From NCBI GenBank assembly GCA_964017065.1, contig OZ024787.1:824744-888743 (forward strand): a stretch of DNA of 64,000 nucleotides, in the 5' to 3' direction. Positions 42,823 to 56,200 of this stretch are shown piece by piece. The stretch is from Haliclona indistincta. Taxonomy: Eukaryota; Porifera; Demospongiae; Haplosclerida; Chalinidae. The notes below the pieces were generated by a model that was given only the letters and a program-made list of their open reading frames with translations, did no database searches and was not told the DNA's origin. A program made the position numbers and the translations under genes. Position 1 is the stretch's first letter, and every line of letters begins with the position of its first letter.

Positions 42823-44254
42823 TTATTGTGATAGACACACACATACTAAAAACGAGACAAAAATTGCTAAAAAATATGTGTCTTCTTCGTTGTACTGTTG
42901 TACATCTCCGGCTGGGAATTGTCCGTGTGTTGATGTGAAGGATGTTGGAGTCTTTCCAAGCAGTCCTGTCCAAGTGCTCGAGCTATCTCTATGTACTACC
43001 CATATCGTGTCTTTCATCTTGTAGCTGAGCTGTCCAGCAGCCTTGGTCTCTCTGTCAGCTATTGCGACATAGACACTCCCTTCGCTGGGGGCTATCTCTT
43101 TGACTACAGATACTAGTGCAGTGATCCAGCCGATGAGATCCTCTTTCTTGCTAGCTTGAAACTGATGGATGGTTGCTCCTCGCATGAGGAAGAAAGAAAA
43201 AGGGCTAACTCTTCCTTCGTGAGTCCCGAGCTGCAGGGTCATGTCTCGAATGCTGACTTTGTAATGGCTGACGATATCTGTTTGACTGGAATGGAAGCCG
43301 AGGGAGTACCCTTTTAGAACGCACCACTCTGTTGTATATCCTTTCTTAGTAGGTGACTTGTACATGAGTGAGCCTGAGTGAGAGCTACCAGGCTGAGATG
43401 ATGAGCTAGTCGATGGTTTTGGGGGTCCTGGTCGAGAGGGCTGCTCTGTAGATGCTCCTCCAAACATGCGAGAGAGTGAGGCAACTTTGCTGCTTGCTCC
43501 TCCTGGAGCTCCTGGTGGTTTAGCTCCTCTGCCTGTAGTAGCTGCTCTCTGAGCAACAGGTGAACCAGTGTGGGCTGTAGGAGGAGGAGAGGGTTTCGAT
43601 GGAGTGAAGGAAGAAGACAGCTTTGATGGAGTGGAGGGTGAAGACGATCGCTTAGCTGGTGTGTAGGAGGAAGTGAATTTAGTAGGAGTGGAGGGGGAAC
43701 TGCCTCGCTTTGCTGCCGTAGTAGAGGCGGGTATGGATTTAGCAGGAGTCGATGTGCTTGTAGGTACACGAGGTGGGCGGGCAGGGGGAGCTTGCTCTAC
43801 ATCGACGTAAAACTCATCATCGTCCTCCACTGGTAGATCAGTTTTACCAGGCATCTCCATCTCTGTGTACTCTTCCTGTTCCTCTTCCACAGGTGCAGGC
43901 ACTGGGGCCGGTGCTGGCGGCTTGGGCGCGGTGGGAGGTCAGTCTCTAACTCTTCATAAAGCTCCTCCATTATCCCTCCTCCCTGCACCATCACGTCATC
44001 ATAAGTCTCTTCAGGTCCATCTCCTCCAGCTACTACATCATCATAAGTCTCCTCCATTTCTTCTGTCTGAGCGACCACATCATCGTAAACTTCATCGTCT
44101 ATGGGAGGAGCTGGGGCAGGTGCTTTGGTGATCTTGCTGATGGGGTGGCGGGATGGGAGAGAGGGACCTCGAGCAGCAGCGGGTGCCCCACGAGGAGGCA
44201 GATTAGGAGAGGGGGTCTTAGGGTCGTTGCGAGGAGGAAGGGAAGGTGCAGCAA
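42823..44254 (-). pseudogene. Duplicated last exon of the PH/SH3 adaptor, shortened copy 2
   Basis: Nearly identical to 25949-27335, sharing the 171-base 5' deletion and the two-base insertion (near 43930), so both come from one already damaged copy. The open frame from 43902 encodes the Tyr/Pro-rich part, PH and SH3. One extra A in the A-run at the normal stop (about 42870) removes the stop and adds LAIFVSFLVCVCLSQ before the next one. Upstream exons are absent. Confidence 0.8.
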
Positions 44255-44399
44255 CTGCAAGAAAGAAGAGAGAGATCAATTGTTATGTGTGTGGGTAGAG
44301 GCAGAACTATTGTGTGGGATCCTACAGGCAGGGGTACAGATGTGCAGTAATGGATTATGTTTCTGTAATCAAAAGATGTGTTTGTATTAGGGTAATAAT

Positions 44400-45294
44400 T
44401 TATGTAAACACAGGCATAGCACGATGACCAGAGAGAAAGAGATTGAGACGATCAGCTTCTAGTATAATACCTCGTGCAATGATTAACTACAGCAATGACT
44501 AACCTCACCGTGTGGGCACCTCTAAAATAAGGACACTAATATTATTATAGTGGTCACTGCATGTGATCCAAAACAGATGTTTTGTGCATTAGTCACTAAA
44601 GCATAGCTACAGGACACTCTGTGTGGGTCTCAATTAGAGTGTCCAGACTAGTAAACCAAAATCCATTAATATGTACTGCACTTATAGCTATTTAGATTAT
44701 TGTACAGTAAACAAAAGATGGTGCATTTAAACTAGCTACAAATTAGGTGCATTTAAACAAGTACAACTTAAACTTGCTTCACATCATTTGCGAGAGCAAT
44801 CCAGCTAGCTAGCCAGCTAGCTAGCAGTATATAAGTGGCAAATTACATGCTGCTGTACAACAACACTGCTGACAAACATGGTGGAGCAATTCTTGTGATA
44901 CACACACTATTCAATTCCCTTTGTACCATGAATTTTTATGTAGCTTCTAGTTCAGTGCATCCACCATTCATAATAGCTACAAGATCTAATTAGACACTCT
45001 GTGTGGGTCTCAATTAGAGTGGTTCCACTAAAAACTCAATTAACATGTACTGCATCCCCTGTGTGTGAAGAACATGATAAGTTGTAGCTATACTGATATT
45101 GTACAGTCAACCGTTGTACCGTTGTACCGTTGTACCGTTGTACCGTTGTACCGTCATATTGTACCAGACTAGCTAGAGTGGTTGCTGTGGTTCTACTATA
45201 AACCAAAATCCATTAATATGTACTGCACTTGTAGCTACACTGATTTTTGTACAGTCAGCAACAGATGGTGCATTTAAACAAGCTACAACTTAAA
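44400..45294 (+). other. Spacer duplicated from 27480-28364
   Basis: Same order of R2, coding scrap (about 44845-44955), R1 and CCGTTGTA octamers (about 45109-45150). Offset about 16.9 kb from the first copy. Confidence 0.8.
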
Positions 45295-45590
45295 TTGCAT
45301 GACATTTTCCTCCACTGGGAATAAAAATCTTTTCTCTTCCGAATTCGTGAGGATAGCGTCTCCCTGGTACAATAGTTGCAACTGGTTGAGAAACTGGGAG
45401 GGAGACCGAAGCAGTAATGTCAGTGAGATCAGTATTATCATGAGTAGATGATAGGGGTCACTGCTGCTGTACTAGTATCATGAGGCACGACAGAGGGAGA
45501 GGGAGGTAAAGACTGAGGTGATTCTCAATCACCCGATGGTAGTGGCTCAAGAGGATCTATGGACTCTTCAAACTTTTGCTCTAAAATACC
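45295..45590 (-). pseudogene. Relic exon of an unrecognised Ser/Pro/Thr-rich protein (copy 2)
   Basis: Same reading as at 28365-28655 with small changes. The junction region reads VTPI, then a shift, then DNTDLTDITASVSLPVSQPV. Not functional as it stands. Confidence 0.45.
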
Positions 45591-45594
45591 ACAA

Positions 45595-46207
45595 ATTGTT
45601 ATTTAAAACATGTACATGTCTATTAAAACAATAATGTAACAGATTAATAATAATAAAACTATATACCTACTTCACTAAGAAGTATAGCAATGAAGAAAGA
45701 ACTAAACCAAACTCATCTAGAGGGGGTATGCTGTACTAACTCATACTGCAGTTACAAACCATGCAAAAATGAACCATACCTTGCCTACAATACAAATAGT
45801 GCGTAAATGACGTTATTAAGTAAATGACTTTCTCCCTCCCTCCCTCCCTCCCTCCCTCCCTCCCTCCCTCCCTCCCACATTCAGTGCATGTGACACTTTC
45901 TCAACAAGTATACTAGTCAGTCATCAACATTACTTCATGATAACATTAGTCCTTGCAAAGTTATAAGGTTTTGATAAACAGGTTCTGATCCTCCACAGCA
46001 ATGATTAACCTCACCGTGTGGGCACCTCTAAAATAAGGACACCAATATTATTGCAGACACTGCATGTGATCCAAAACAGATGTTTTGTGCATTAGTCACT
46101 AAAGCATAGCTACATGACACTCTGTGTGGGTCTCAATTAGTGTGTCCAGACTAGAGTGGTTCTACTATAAACCAAAATCCATTAATATGTACTGCACTTA
46201 TATAGTT
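45595..46207 (+). other. Spacer with (TCCC)n and module R2
   Basis: (TCCC)n lies at about 45833-45877 (three units at the matching place near 28915), then R2 to 46207, where the composite element interrupts it. Confidence 0.7.
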
Positions 46208-47885
<1,678 letters not shown>

Positions 47886-48405
47886 AATATACTGATATTG
47901 TACAGTCAACAACAGATGGTGCATTGAAACAAGCTACAACTTAAACTTGCATCACATCATTAGTGAGAGCAATATCCAGCTAGCTATAGCTAGCTAATCA
48001 AGCTAGCTAGCCTAGCTAATACTGCTAGCTAGCTGCTGTACAACAACACTGCTGAGAAACATGGCGGAGCAATTCTTGTGATACATACTTACACTATTCA
48101 ATTCACTTTGTACCATGACTTTTATAGCTTCTAGTTTACTGATCTTCTCGGGAAACAGAGCAGAGTAAGTTTGTGCATTAGTCACTAATGCATCCACCAT
48201 GCATAATAGCTACAAGATCTAACTAGACACTCTGTGTGGGTCTCAATTAGAGTGGTTCCACCAAAATCCATTAACATGTACTGCATCCCCTGTGTGTGAA
48301 AAACATGGTAAGTTATAGCTATACTGATATTGTACAGTCAACAACAGATGGTGCATTTAAACAAGCTACAACTTAAATTTATCTTTTGTGAGAGCAATCC
48401 AGCAA
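47886..48405 (+). other. Spacer upstream of copy F: R2 end, coding scrap, R1
   Basis: Remainder of R2 to about 48025, beta-helix coding scrap at about 48035-48165, and R1 at 48178-48400. Confidence 0.75.
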
Positions 48406-48413
48406 TATAAAAT
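48406..48413 (+). promoter_or_regulatory. TATA box of copy F
   Basis: TATAAAAT, 89 bases before the ATG, followed by the family promoter block. Confidence 0.6.
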
Positions 48414-48494
48414 TGAAACTTTCTCAGTGTTCACTGTGACCCAATTGACAACCTGCGTTCCACACTCTGATAGTACAGGTCTACTAACTAGCTG

Positions 48495-51400
48495 ATGGCT
48501 GCTGCACTACTAGTGTTGCTGCTGTTGTTGGCTGTACCTCTCACTGCTTTCACAACCACTGATGTCTACTATGTCACAGCTGATGATGCAGCTGGTCAAT
48601 GTCCTCCACACCAGATATGCCACAACCTCTCCTACTACATCTCCCAACCTGTCCACTACTTCACCTCTGACACCACCATCATCTTTTTGGAAGGAGAACA
48701 CAGCTTTGACAGAGAGGATCTTGTACATGTCAGTAATGTAAGCAACTTGAATATGAAGGGACAAGGTCAGTGGCCGGTAGCAGGAGCTGAGGAGACTGTG
48801 ATGCAGTCTACTGTCACTATCAACTGCACCAGAGGAAGAGGAGGGTTCTACTTTGCTGTCTCTCATAACATCATTGTTGAAGGTCTCACAGTACTCAACT
48901 GCGGAGGACTGAATAACAAATCTGTGATGTACTTTGATACTGTCGTGAATATTTTCTTTCTCAAGAATTCAATACAACACATGACAGGATATGGACTATT
49001 TGTCCATAACTGTAACAATGTTATAATCACCAACTGCTCCTACTATCATTCAGCATTGTGCAATATGAGTAACTCCTCACAATACCAGTATAGTGGTGGA
49101 GTAGGTGGTGGAGTAGGCATTGTCTATGAAACTCAGTACAGCAATACAAGCTGCACACTAGAGCTATCTCACTCCAATATGACCAATTGTTGTAGTAGTA
49201 CGTATAATAGAAAGAGGAGGAGGTATAAACTTAAATGCAAATGCTAGATTTGGTTCAGTAAGATTACTATTGAGTCATCTGGTGCTCTCACATAACTCAG
49301 CATCAAATATTATACATTCTGCAGCTGGTTTGAGTGCAGTGATCTTTGGTAATGGTAATATGTCACTTACTATAAGCAACTGTCTTTTCTTTCATGGAGA
49401 TGATGTTATTGATCAAGGTACAGGAGGTATGTATTTCTTCGTTACCACTACTCGAGTAGTAATCACAATTCAGAACACAGACTTGGTGGAAAATAAAGGT
49501 GGTTACACTAGTGAGATTTATTTCGAAAGCTTCAACTCACATCACTCATCATTGTCTATACTGAACTCAACTATCACACACACAGAAACACCGTCATGGA
49601 ATGGAGTGATGATCAGGGGGTGTTGCGCTAGAGTCATTTTAAAGAACACCAGAATGAGACTTACTAAGCAAATTGAAAGGGGCGTGCTTTTTGAAGGTCA
49701 TAATCAAGATTATGGTGATTCTACTAATGTGCAATCATTGATAATGGACAACTGTATTATTGAGAGAAGTCAAAGTGGGACAGCACTTTTACATGTGAGT
49801 GGCATAAAATACCTTATCAATAATTGTACATTCACAAACAACTCAGGAAATCTGTCGGTTATCACGATAGAAAATGATGAAATTGATTTAGAATGTAATG
49901 GGAATATTTCAGCTTGCAGTTCTATTACTGACTCTATCATATCTGATAATAACATGACCGCAGTTGTTATTAAAATGGGCAAAGCATTGAATGGATTCTT
50001 TTTTTTTGGTCGCAATGTGATACAGAACAACAGAAACACACAGGGAGCTGGTATTGTACTCGTGAACTATGTCCGTATTATAGTCATTGGTGAGTTGTTG
50101 CTGTACAACAACACTGCTGATAAACATGGCGGAGCAATTCTTGTGAAACACCCACTATACACTTCACAACTGGCACAGTTACCTTGTACCATGAATCTTT
50201 ATCGAGCTTCTAGTTCAGTGATCTTCTCGGGAAACAGAGCAGGGCAAGGAGGGAGTGATATGTATGGAGCTATACTGATGGGCTGTGATGTAATGTTTCA
50301 TTATGACAGAAAATTAAATCGTGTACATATATCACATGAAGGACATCCCAATGAAAACTCATGGTACTTTGACACTCCTCTTATGAAACTTCTTAATTTC
50401 AGTAACACTGACAGACTCTCCTCCATGTCCTCTGACCCCATCATGGTCTGCTTCTGTAACACCACCACCAACTTACCAGACTGCTCTGATAGTAGGACCC
50501 ATCACATAAAAGCATATCCAGGACTAGAGATCAACACAACAATAGCAACAGTAGGATACTATGGTGGTACAAGTCCTGGTGTTGTGAAGGTCACTGCTCA
50601 ACATGCAAGACTAGTCCGATACTACGGACAAAATGAAACCACTGAATGTTTCCAGCTCCACATTCTCCTGCAGAACACATCCTCAACAACAGCACTGGTT
50701 GATATCAGAGTAGATGGTGGACTACCAGACTGGGGTGCGTCTATTGGAGTGGACATTCTAAAATGTCCAATTGGTTTCACTGAGCTCAAAGGACAGTGTC
50801 ACTGTCAGCAATTTTTGGATACTAGCAATGTACAATGCAATTTGTCAGCCATACCTTTCAACTTCATGAGAACAGGCAATGGTTGGTTTGGCTACATCAA
50901 CAACACTCAGTGTATAACAGGTACTACTAATTGTCCTTTTGACTACTGCAATCAATCCGATGTCTCATTTGACATCATGGCACCTGATCGTCAGTGTGTG
51001 GCCAATAGAACAGGTATACTCTGTGGACAATGCCAGTCTCACCTTAGTATCATGCTGGGATCGGTACTTGCTCTAACTGGTATCTTTTCCTGTTACCAGT
51101 GTTTGTCATCGCTGGCATAGTGTTGGTGGCTGTGTTGATGTTCCTCAACTTGAGTGTCTCTGTCGGAACTATCAATGGACTACTGTTCTATGCTAACATG
51201 GTGAAGCTAAACGAAGCTTTCTTCTTTCCTAATGGTAGTATTCCAGTAATGAGCCAGTTCATCTCATGGCTAAACCTTGACTTGGGTATTGAAGTGTGCT
51301 TGTTCGATGGACTGGATAGCTACTGGAACACTTGGCTACAGTTTGTCTTTCCTGCTTACCTGTTCCTGCTCATGGGTGGTATTATTGTGGGCTGTCGCTA

Positions 51401-52355
51401 CTCTGTGTGGCTTTGCAGGTTGTGTGGCTCTCATGCTGTCCCAGCACTAGCTACACTGTTTCTCATGTCCTATACTAAAATCCTACTCACAGTCACTAAT
51501 GCTCTTTCCATGACTCAGCTGCCATGCAATGACAGTATACTGACAGTGTGGAGTGTAGATGGGAACATTGAGTATGGCAGTGGTAAACACCTTATTTTGT
51601 TAGTCTTCTCTTGTGGAGTCCTGATTGTTGGACTTGCTTATCCTGTTTTAGTGTTGTGTGCTCCTCTGCTGGAGAGATACAGTCACAAGTGTATCCCACA
51701 GCACAGGTGGAATCCTGTGGCTAAGTTCAAGCCACTTTTTGATGCTTGTGGAGGACCTTACAAAGACAAATATAGATTCTGGACAGGAGTGACTCTGATG
51801 GTACGACTAACTCTCACTGTGACATTCTCCTTCACTTTAGGAGGATTGGCTGTTGTCAATGCTCACATCATCATTTCTTGTGTAGTGGGTATTTTAACAT
51901 TTTGGTTTTTCACGAAAGGTGTGTATACAAAAGCATATCTGAGTGCACTTGAAGTATTCTATCTTCTCAACATATTTCTCCTGAGTACTGTTAGTCTGTC
52001 TACTGTTTCTCTTGGGTCAAGGAATTATCAAATAGCAACCATTGTCTCTGTCTGTCTGTCCTTTGTTGTCTGTCTTTTCAGCATGGCAATGCATCTCTGG
52101 TGGAACTTTGACCTCAAGAAGATCAAGAGAAGGCTAGGGTTTAGTGATAGACCAGAGTATATAGAAGTGCCTCAGGAGGCAGCAGATGAGGACGATGAAG
52201 AGGACAGACCTCCTCCAGGATCCCCACCATCAATAGTGTATGGATCACGTAGAGGAGAGCATCAGTTTGTACTAGAATTTCCATATCCTCGTGAAGAGAA
52301 TGAGTCTTCTTCTCCAGTGCTGTTGGCAAGAGAACCACTATTGTTTGATACTTGA
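48495..52355 (+). pseudogene. Beta-helix membrane protein copy F, two frameshifts
   Basis: The complete gene length is present, but the frame is broken twice. The first shift is near 49195-49210, where MTNCCS runs into STYNRKRRRYKLK instead of the family GGGI.L motif. The second is at about 51064, where the ten bases CAACCACTGT, present in the other copies (coding part of SNHCGTC), are deleted. The frame then returns to the original one. The three parts are 48495-49247, 49270-51120 and 51099-52355; the last encodes all membrane spans and the tail. Otherwise it is well preserved, so inactivation looks recent. It lies tail-to-tail with the intact PH/SH3 adaptor gene. Confidence 0.85.
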
Positions 52356-52739
52356 ACTCACCTGCGTAATGTAGTGATTTTACCTGACTTGCCTTAGCTT
52401 TGTTTGTTCTTTTGTTTCTTTGTGTATTTTCCTTTGGTATAGCTGTATTTGTATTCTGTTCTGTTGCATTATTGTTTTAATGACGTGTTTTAAATAACAA
52501 TCCGTTGTATTGCTGTGAAAAAGTTTATCAAGCATAAAAAGTTATGGATAATTATGGGTCTGGAGGGTATGCTGTACTAACTCATACTACAGTTACAAAC
52601 CAAGAATGAGCCATACCTTGCCTACAAATAGTGCATGCTTATTTCCTAAAATTGAAAAATGAGAGAAAGAAATCATCTTCTTTCTCTCATTTTTTTATCA
52701 TGAAAGAATTTTTCATGATAAGCATCTGTATACTACTTT
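52356..52739. other. 3' flank of copy F with two palindromes
   Basis: Two strong inverted repeats lie close together: AAAAATGAGAGAAAGAA (52655-52671) with its exact inverse at 52678-52694, and ATCATGAAA (52697-52705) with TTTCATGAT (52711-52719). Confidence 0.8.
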
Positions 52740-52915
52740 TCACTGGAGTTTCCCATCCTCGTGAAGAGAATAAGTCTTCACCTCCTGATTGATGTAGCAA
52801 GAGAACCAATACTGTTTGACATTTGAGTCTCACTTTACTAACGCTTTTAATGTTTTCTTTTTATTTTCCTAAAATTGGTTGCATTTTGAGTGAAAAAGTT
52901 TTTATCAAGCATGCA
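52740..52915 (+). pseudogene. Relic 3' end of a beta-helix gene behind copy F
   Basis: Decayed tail coding (HPREENKSSPPD) and 3' flank (GTGAAAAAGTTTTTATCAAGC). Confidence 0.75.
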
Positions 52916-53234
52916 AATATCATGGATATGTCTCCTTGTACAGTGAGCATATGCTCCATTAACTCATAATGAGTATGGTGTGTAATAGTAGTTTTCAAGA
53001 CGCTATCTAAATCATTATTGTGCAAGCTTATTTTTTATAATGAGAGAGAATTGAAGAACCATCAGCTAGTCATTATGAATACAGAGAAAGAAATTGAGAC
53101 GGTCAACGTCTAGTATAATACCTCGTGGTAAGAAGACAGCAGTTTACTGAAGAAGAATAAGAATACAATGATGTTTCAACTGATCACATACTGTACTAAT
53201 CTTATTACACATGATATTATTATAACTATCATAG

Positions 53235-53240
53235 TTTATT
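53235..53240 (-). terminator. Poly(A) signal of the PH/SH3 adaptor gene
   Basis: AATAAA on the minus strand, about 40 bases after the stop codon. The same hexamer is kept in all three duplicated last exons. Confidence 0.6.
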
Positions 53241-53279
53241 GTGATAGACACACACATACTAAAAACGAGACAAAAATTG

Positions 53280-56200
53280 CTAAAAATATGTGTCTTCTTC
53301 GTTGTACTGTTGTACATCTCCGGCTGGGAATTGTCCGTGTGTTGATGAGAAGGATGTTGGAGTCTTTCCACGCAGCCCTGTCCAAGTGCTCGAGCTATCT
53401 CTATGTACTACCCATATCGTGTCTTTCATCTTGTAGCTGAGCTGTCCAGCAGCCTTGGTTTCTCTGTCAGCAATTGCGACATATACACTCCCTTCGCTGG
53501 GGGCTATCTCTTTGACTACAGATACTAGTGCAGTGATCCAGCCGACGAGATCCTCTTTCTTGCTAGCTTGAAACTGATGGATGGTTGCTCCTCGCATGAG
53601 GAAGAAAGAAAAAGGGCTAACTCTTCCTTCGTGAGTCCCGAGCTGCAGGGTCATGTCTCGAATGCTGACTTTGTAATGGCTGACGATATCTGTTTGACTG
53701 GAATGGAAGCCGAGGGAGTACCCTTTTAGAACGCACCACTCCGTTGTATATCCTTTCTTAGTAGGTGACTTGTACATGAGTGAGCCTGAGTGAGAGCTAC
53801 CTGGCTGAGATGATGAGCTAGTCGATGGTTTTGGGGGTCCTGGTCGAGAGGGCTGCTCTGTAGATGCTCCTCCAAACATGCGAGAGAGTGAGGCAACTTT
53901 GCTGCTTGCTCCTCCTGGAGCTCCTGGTGGTTTAGCTCCTCTCCCTGTAGTAGCTGCTCTCTGAGCAACAGGTGAACCAGTGTGGGCTGTAGGAGGAGGA
54001 GAGGGTTTCGATGGAGTGAAGGAAGAAGACAGCTTTGATGGAGTGGAGGGTGAAGACGACTGCTTAGCTGGTGTGTAGGAGGAAGTGAATTTAGTAGGAG
54101 TCGAGGGGGAACTGCCTCGCTTTGCTGCCGTAGTAGAGGCGGGTATGGATTTAGCAGGAGTCGAGGTGCTTGTAGGTACATGAGGTGGGCGGGCAGGGGG
54201 AGCTTGCTCTACATCGACGTAAAACTCATCATCGTCCTCCACTGGTAGATCAGTTTTACCAGGCATCTCCATCTCTGTGTACTCTTCCTGTTCCTCTTCC
54301 ACTGGTGCACGAACTGGAGCCGGTGCTGGCGGCTTGGGCGGTGGGAGGTCAGTCTCTAACTCTTCATAAAGCTCCTCCATTATCCCTCCTCCCTGTACCA
54401 TCACGTCATCATAAGTCTCTTCCGGTCCATCTCCTCCAGCTACTACATCATCATAAGTCTCCTCCATTTCTTCTGTCTGAGCGACCACATCATCGTAAAC
54501 TTCATCGTCTATGGGAGGAGCTGGGGCAGGTGCTTTGGTGATCTTGCTGATGGGGTGGCGGGATGGGAGAGAGGGACCTCGAGCAGCAGCGGGTGCCCCA
54601 CGAGGAGGCAGGGCAGGAGAGGGGGCCTTAGGGTCGTTGCGAGGAGGAAGGGAAGGTGCAGCAACTGCAATAGATGAGCGTTTTGGTATTTCAACTTCAT
54701 CCGGTGCTTCATAGATATCGTCATCAAAATCGTCTTCTTCCGGAACAGCCAACGGTTCAAAGCTATGTGCTGGGCGTGGGCTAGCAGGAACAACAGGAAT
54801 ATCAGCAGAAGGACCAGCCAGATCCTCGTAGAACTCTGCAAGAAAGAAGAGAGAGCATCTGACATGTGTGGGATCCTACAGGCAGGGTTACATACAGTGA
54901 TGCATTAACCTTGTGTACACAGAAGCTGTATTAGGGTAATATGTAAACACAGACATAGCACGGTATCAGGTTCCGCTACTCTGTTTACATACCTAGCCTG
55001 CATTATCACTCCATCCTCTCTCTCTGCTATCATAACTCACTCTAGCTTGTGTACCCACTTTAGCTGTTCTAGTATGTTTAATGCGTAGCAACAACATAAT
55101 GGGGCTTGCCATCAACACCTGCTCATTTGCTGGACTAACAATGCCCTAGAAAATCTCTAACTTTCACATTACACACCTGTTTGTGACTTATTATGGATCA
55201 AGCACTACAGCAAATTGTCAATGCAGGTCACTTGTAAAGTGTCTATTTGACTGTTAGAGCCAGGACACCTGTGCACTAACTGCCCACATGCAGAAGGTCA
55301 CAGGTATAGAGCTTGGACACGCACTAATGTCTAACTGCCTCACAGAGGGTCACCGGTAGAGCTAGGACACACACTAAGCAGTGTCTACAAGCTGTACAAT
55401 ACAACTCCTTTAGTCAGGGCTAGGAGTACTGACTGTGCCTCCCACTGCAGGTGTGGGCAGTCCCACCTGAACCTCTAGTGGTCAGTGAGACAATACAATC
55501 TTCTATCACTCACTACTCTCTCACCTCCATCATCCTCGTCCTCAGACAGCAGTTCTTGTATCTGGGCACATCCTGCTGCTTGTTCCAACAGATCAATCCA
55601 GGAACTAAACTCAGTCTCGGAATCAGTCCCGAGCTGCTCCTTCTTGCCTCCCGACACCAGCAGAACAGCATGACGACACTTATCAGGCCCGTTTTTCCTC
55701 TGCACCTTGCTGTCCGTGGTGATAGAGAGCACTGTGTTCGGTCTCTGGCTAGTCTCTGAGTTAGCGATATAGAGCGTGTTATCAGCTGTGAAGACACACC
55801 ACTTCTTGTCCCATGAAAAAGTCCCTTTCTGGTAAAGATAACTCTTCATTGTGATTACAGCGGGTGAAGGCATCTCTGGACCGGTAGCCTTCTTCTTCTT
55901 TTCCTTCTTCTTTGACAGGTTCTCTGTGCTGACAGCGTCACGGATGTTGCTAGTGATAGCGGGAGAGCCTGGCGGATTATCGGCTTCTGGTGGCTCTACC
56001 GATACTGTAATCTGAGGCACAGTCTCGTTACCATCCACTGATGTCTGAGGTGACGATTCTGCAGGTAAAGAATGATGAGCAAAATATTGAGTTTTACGAG
56101 ACAATCCCCTTGTGAATTGGAATATGATATAGAAATTGTTTATCTAAGTGGTTTGAAATGTCAGTGCAAAACAAATTCATTGCAGATATCCTTGAACTGA

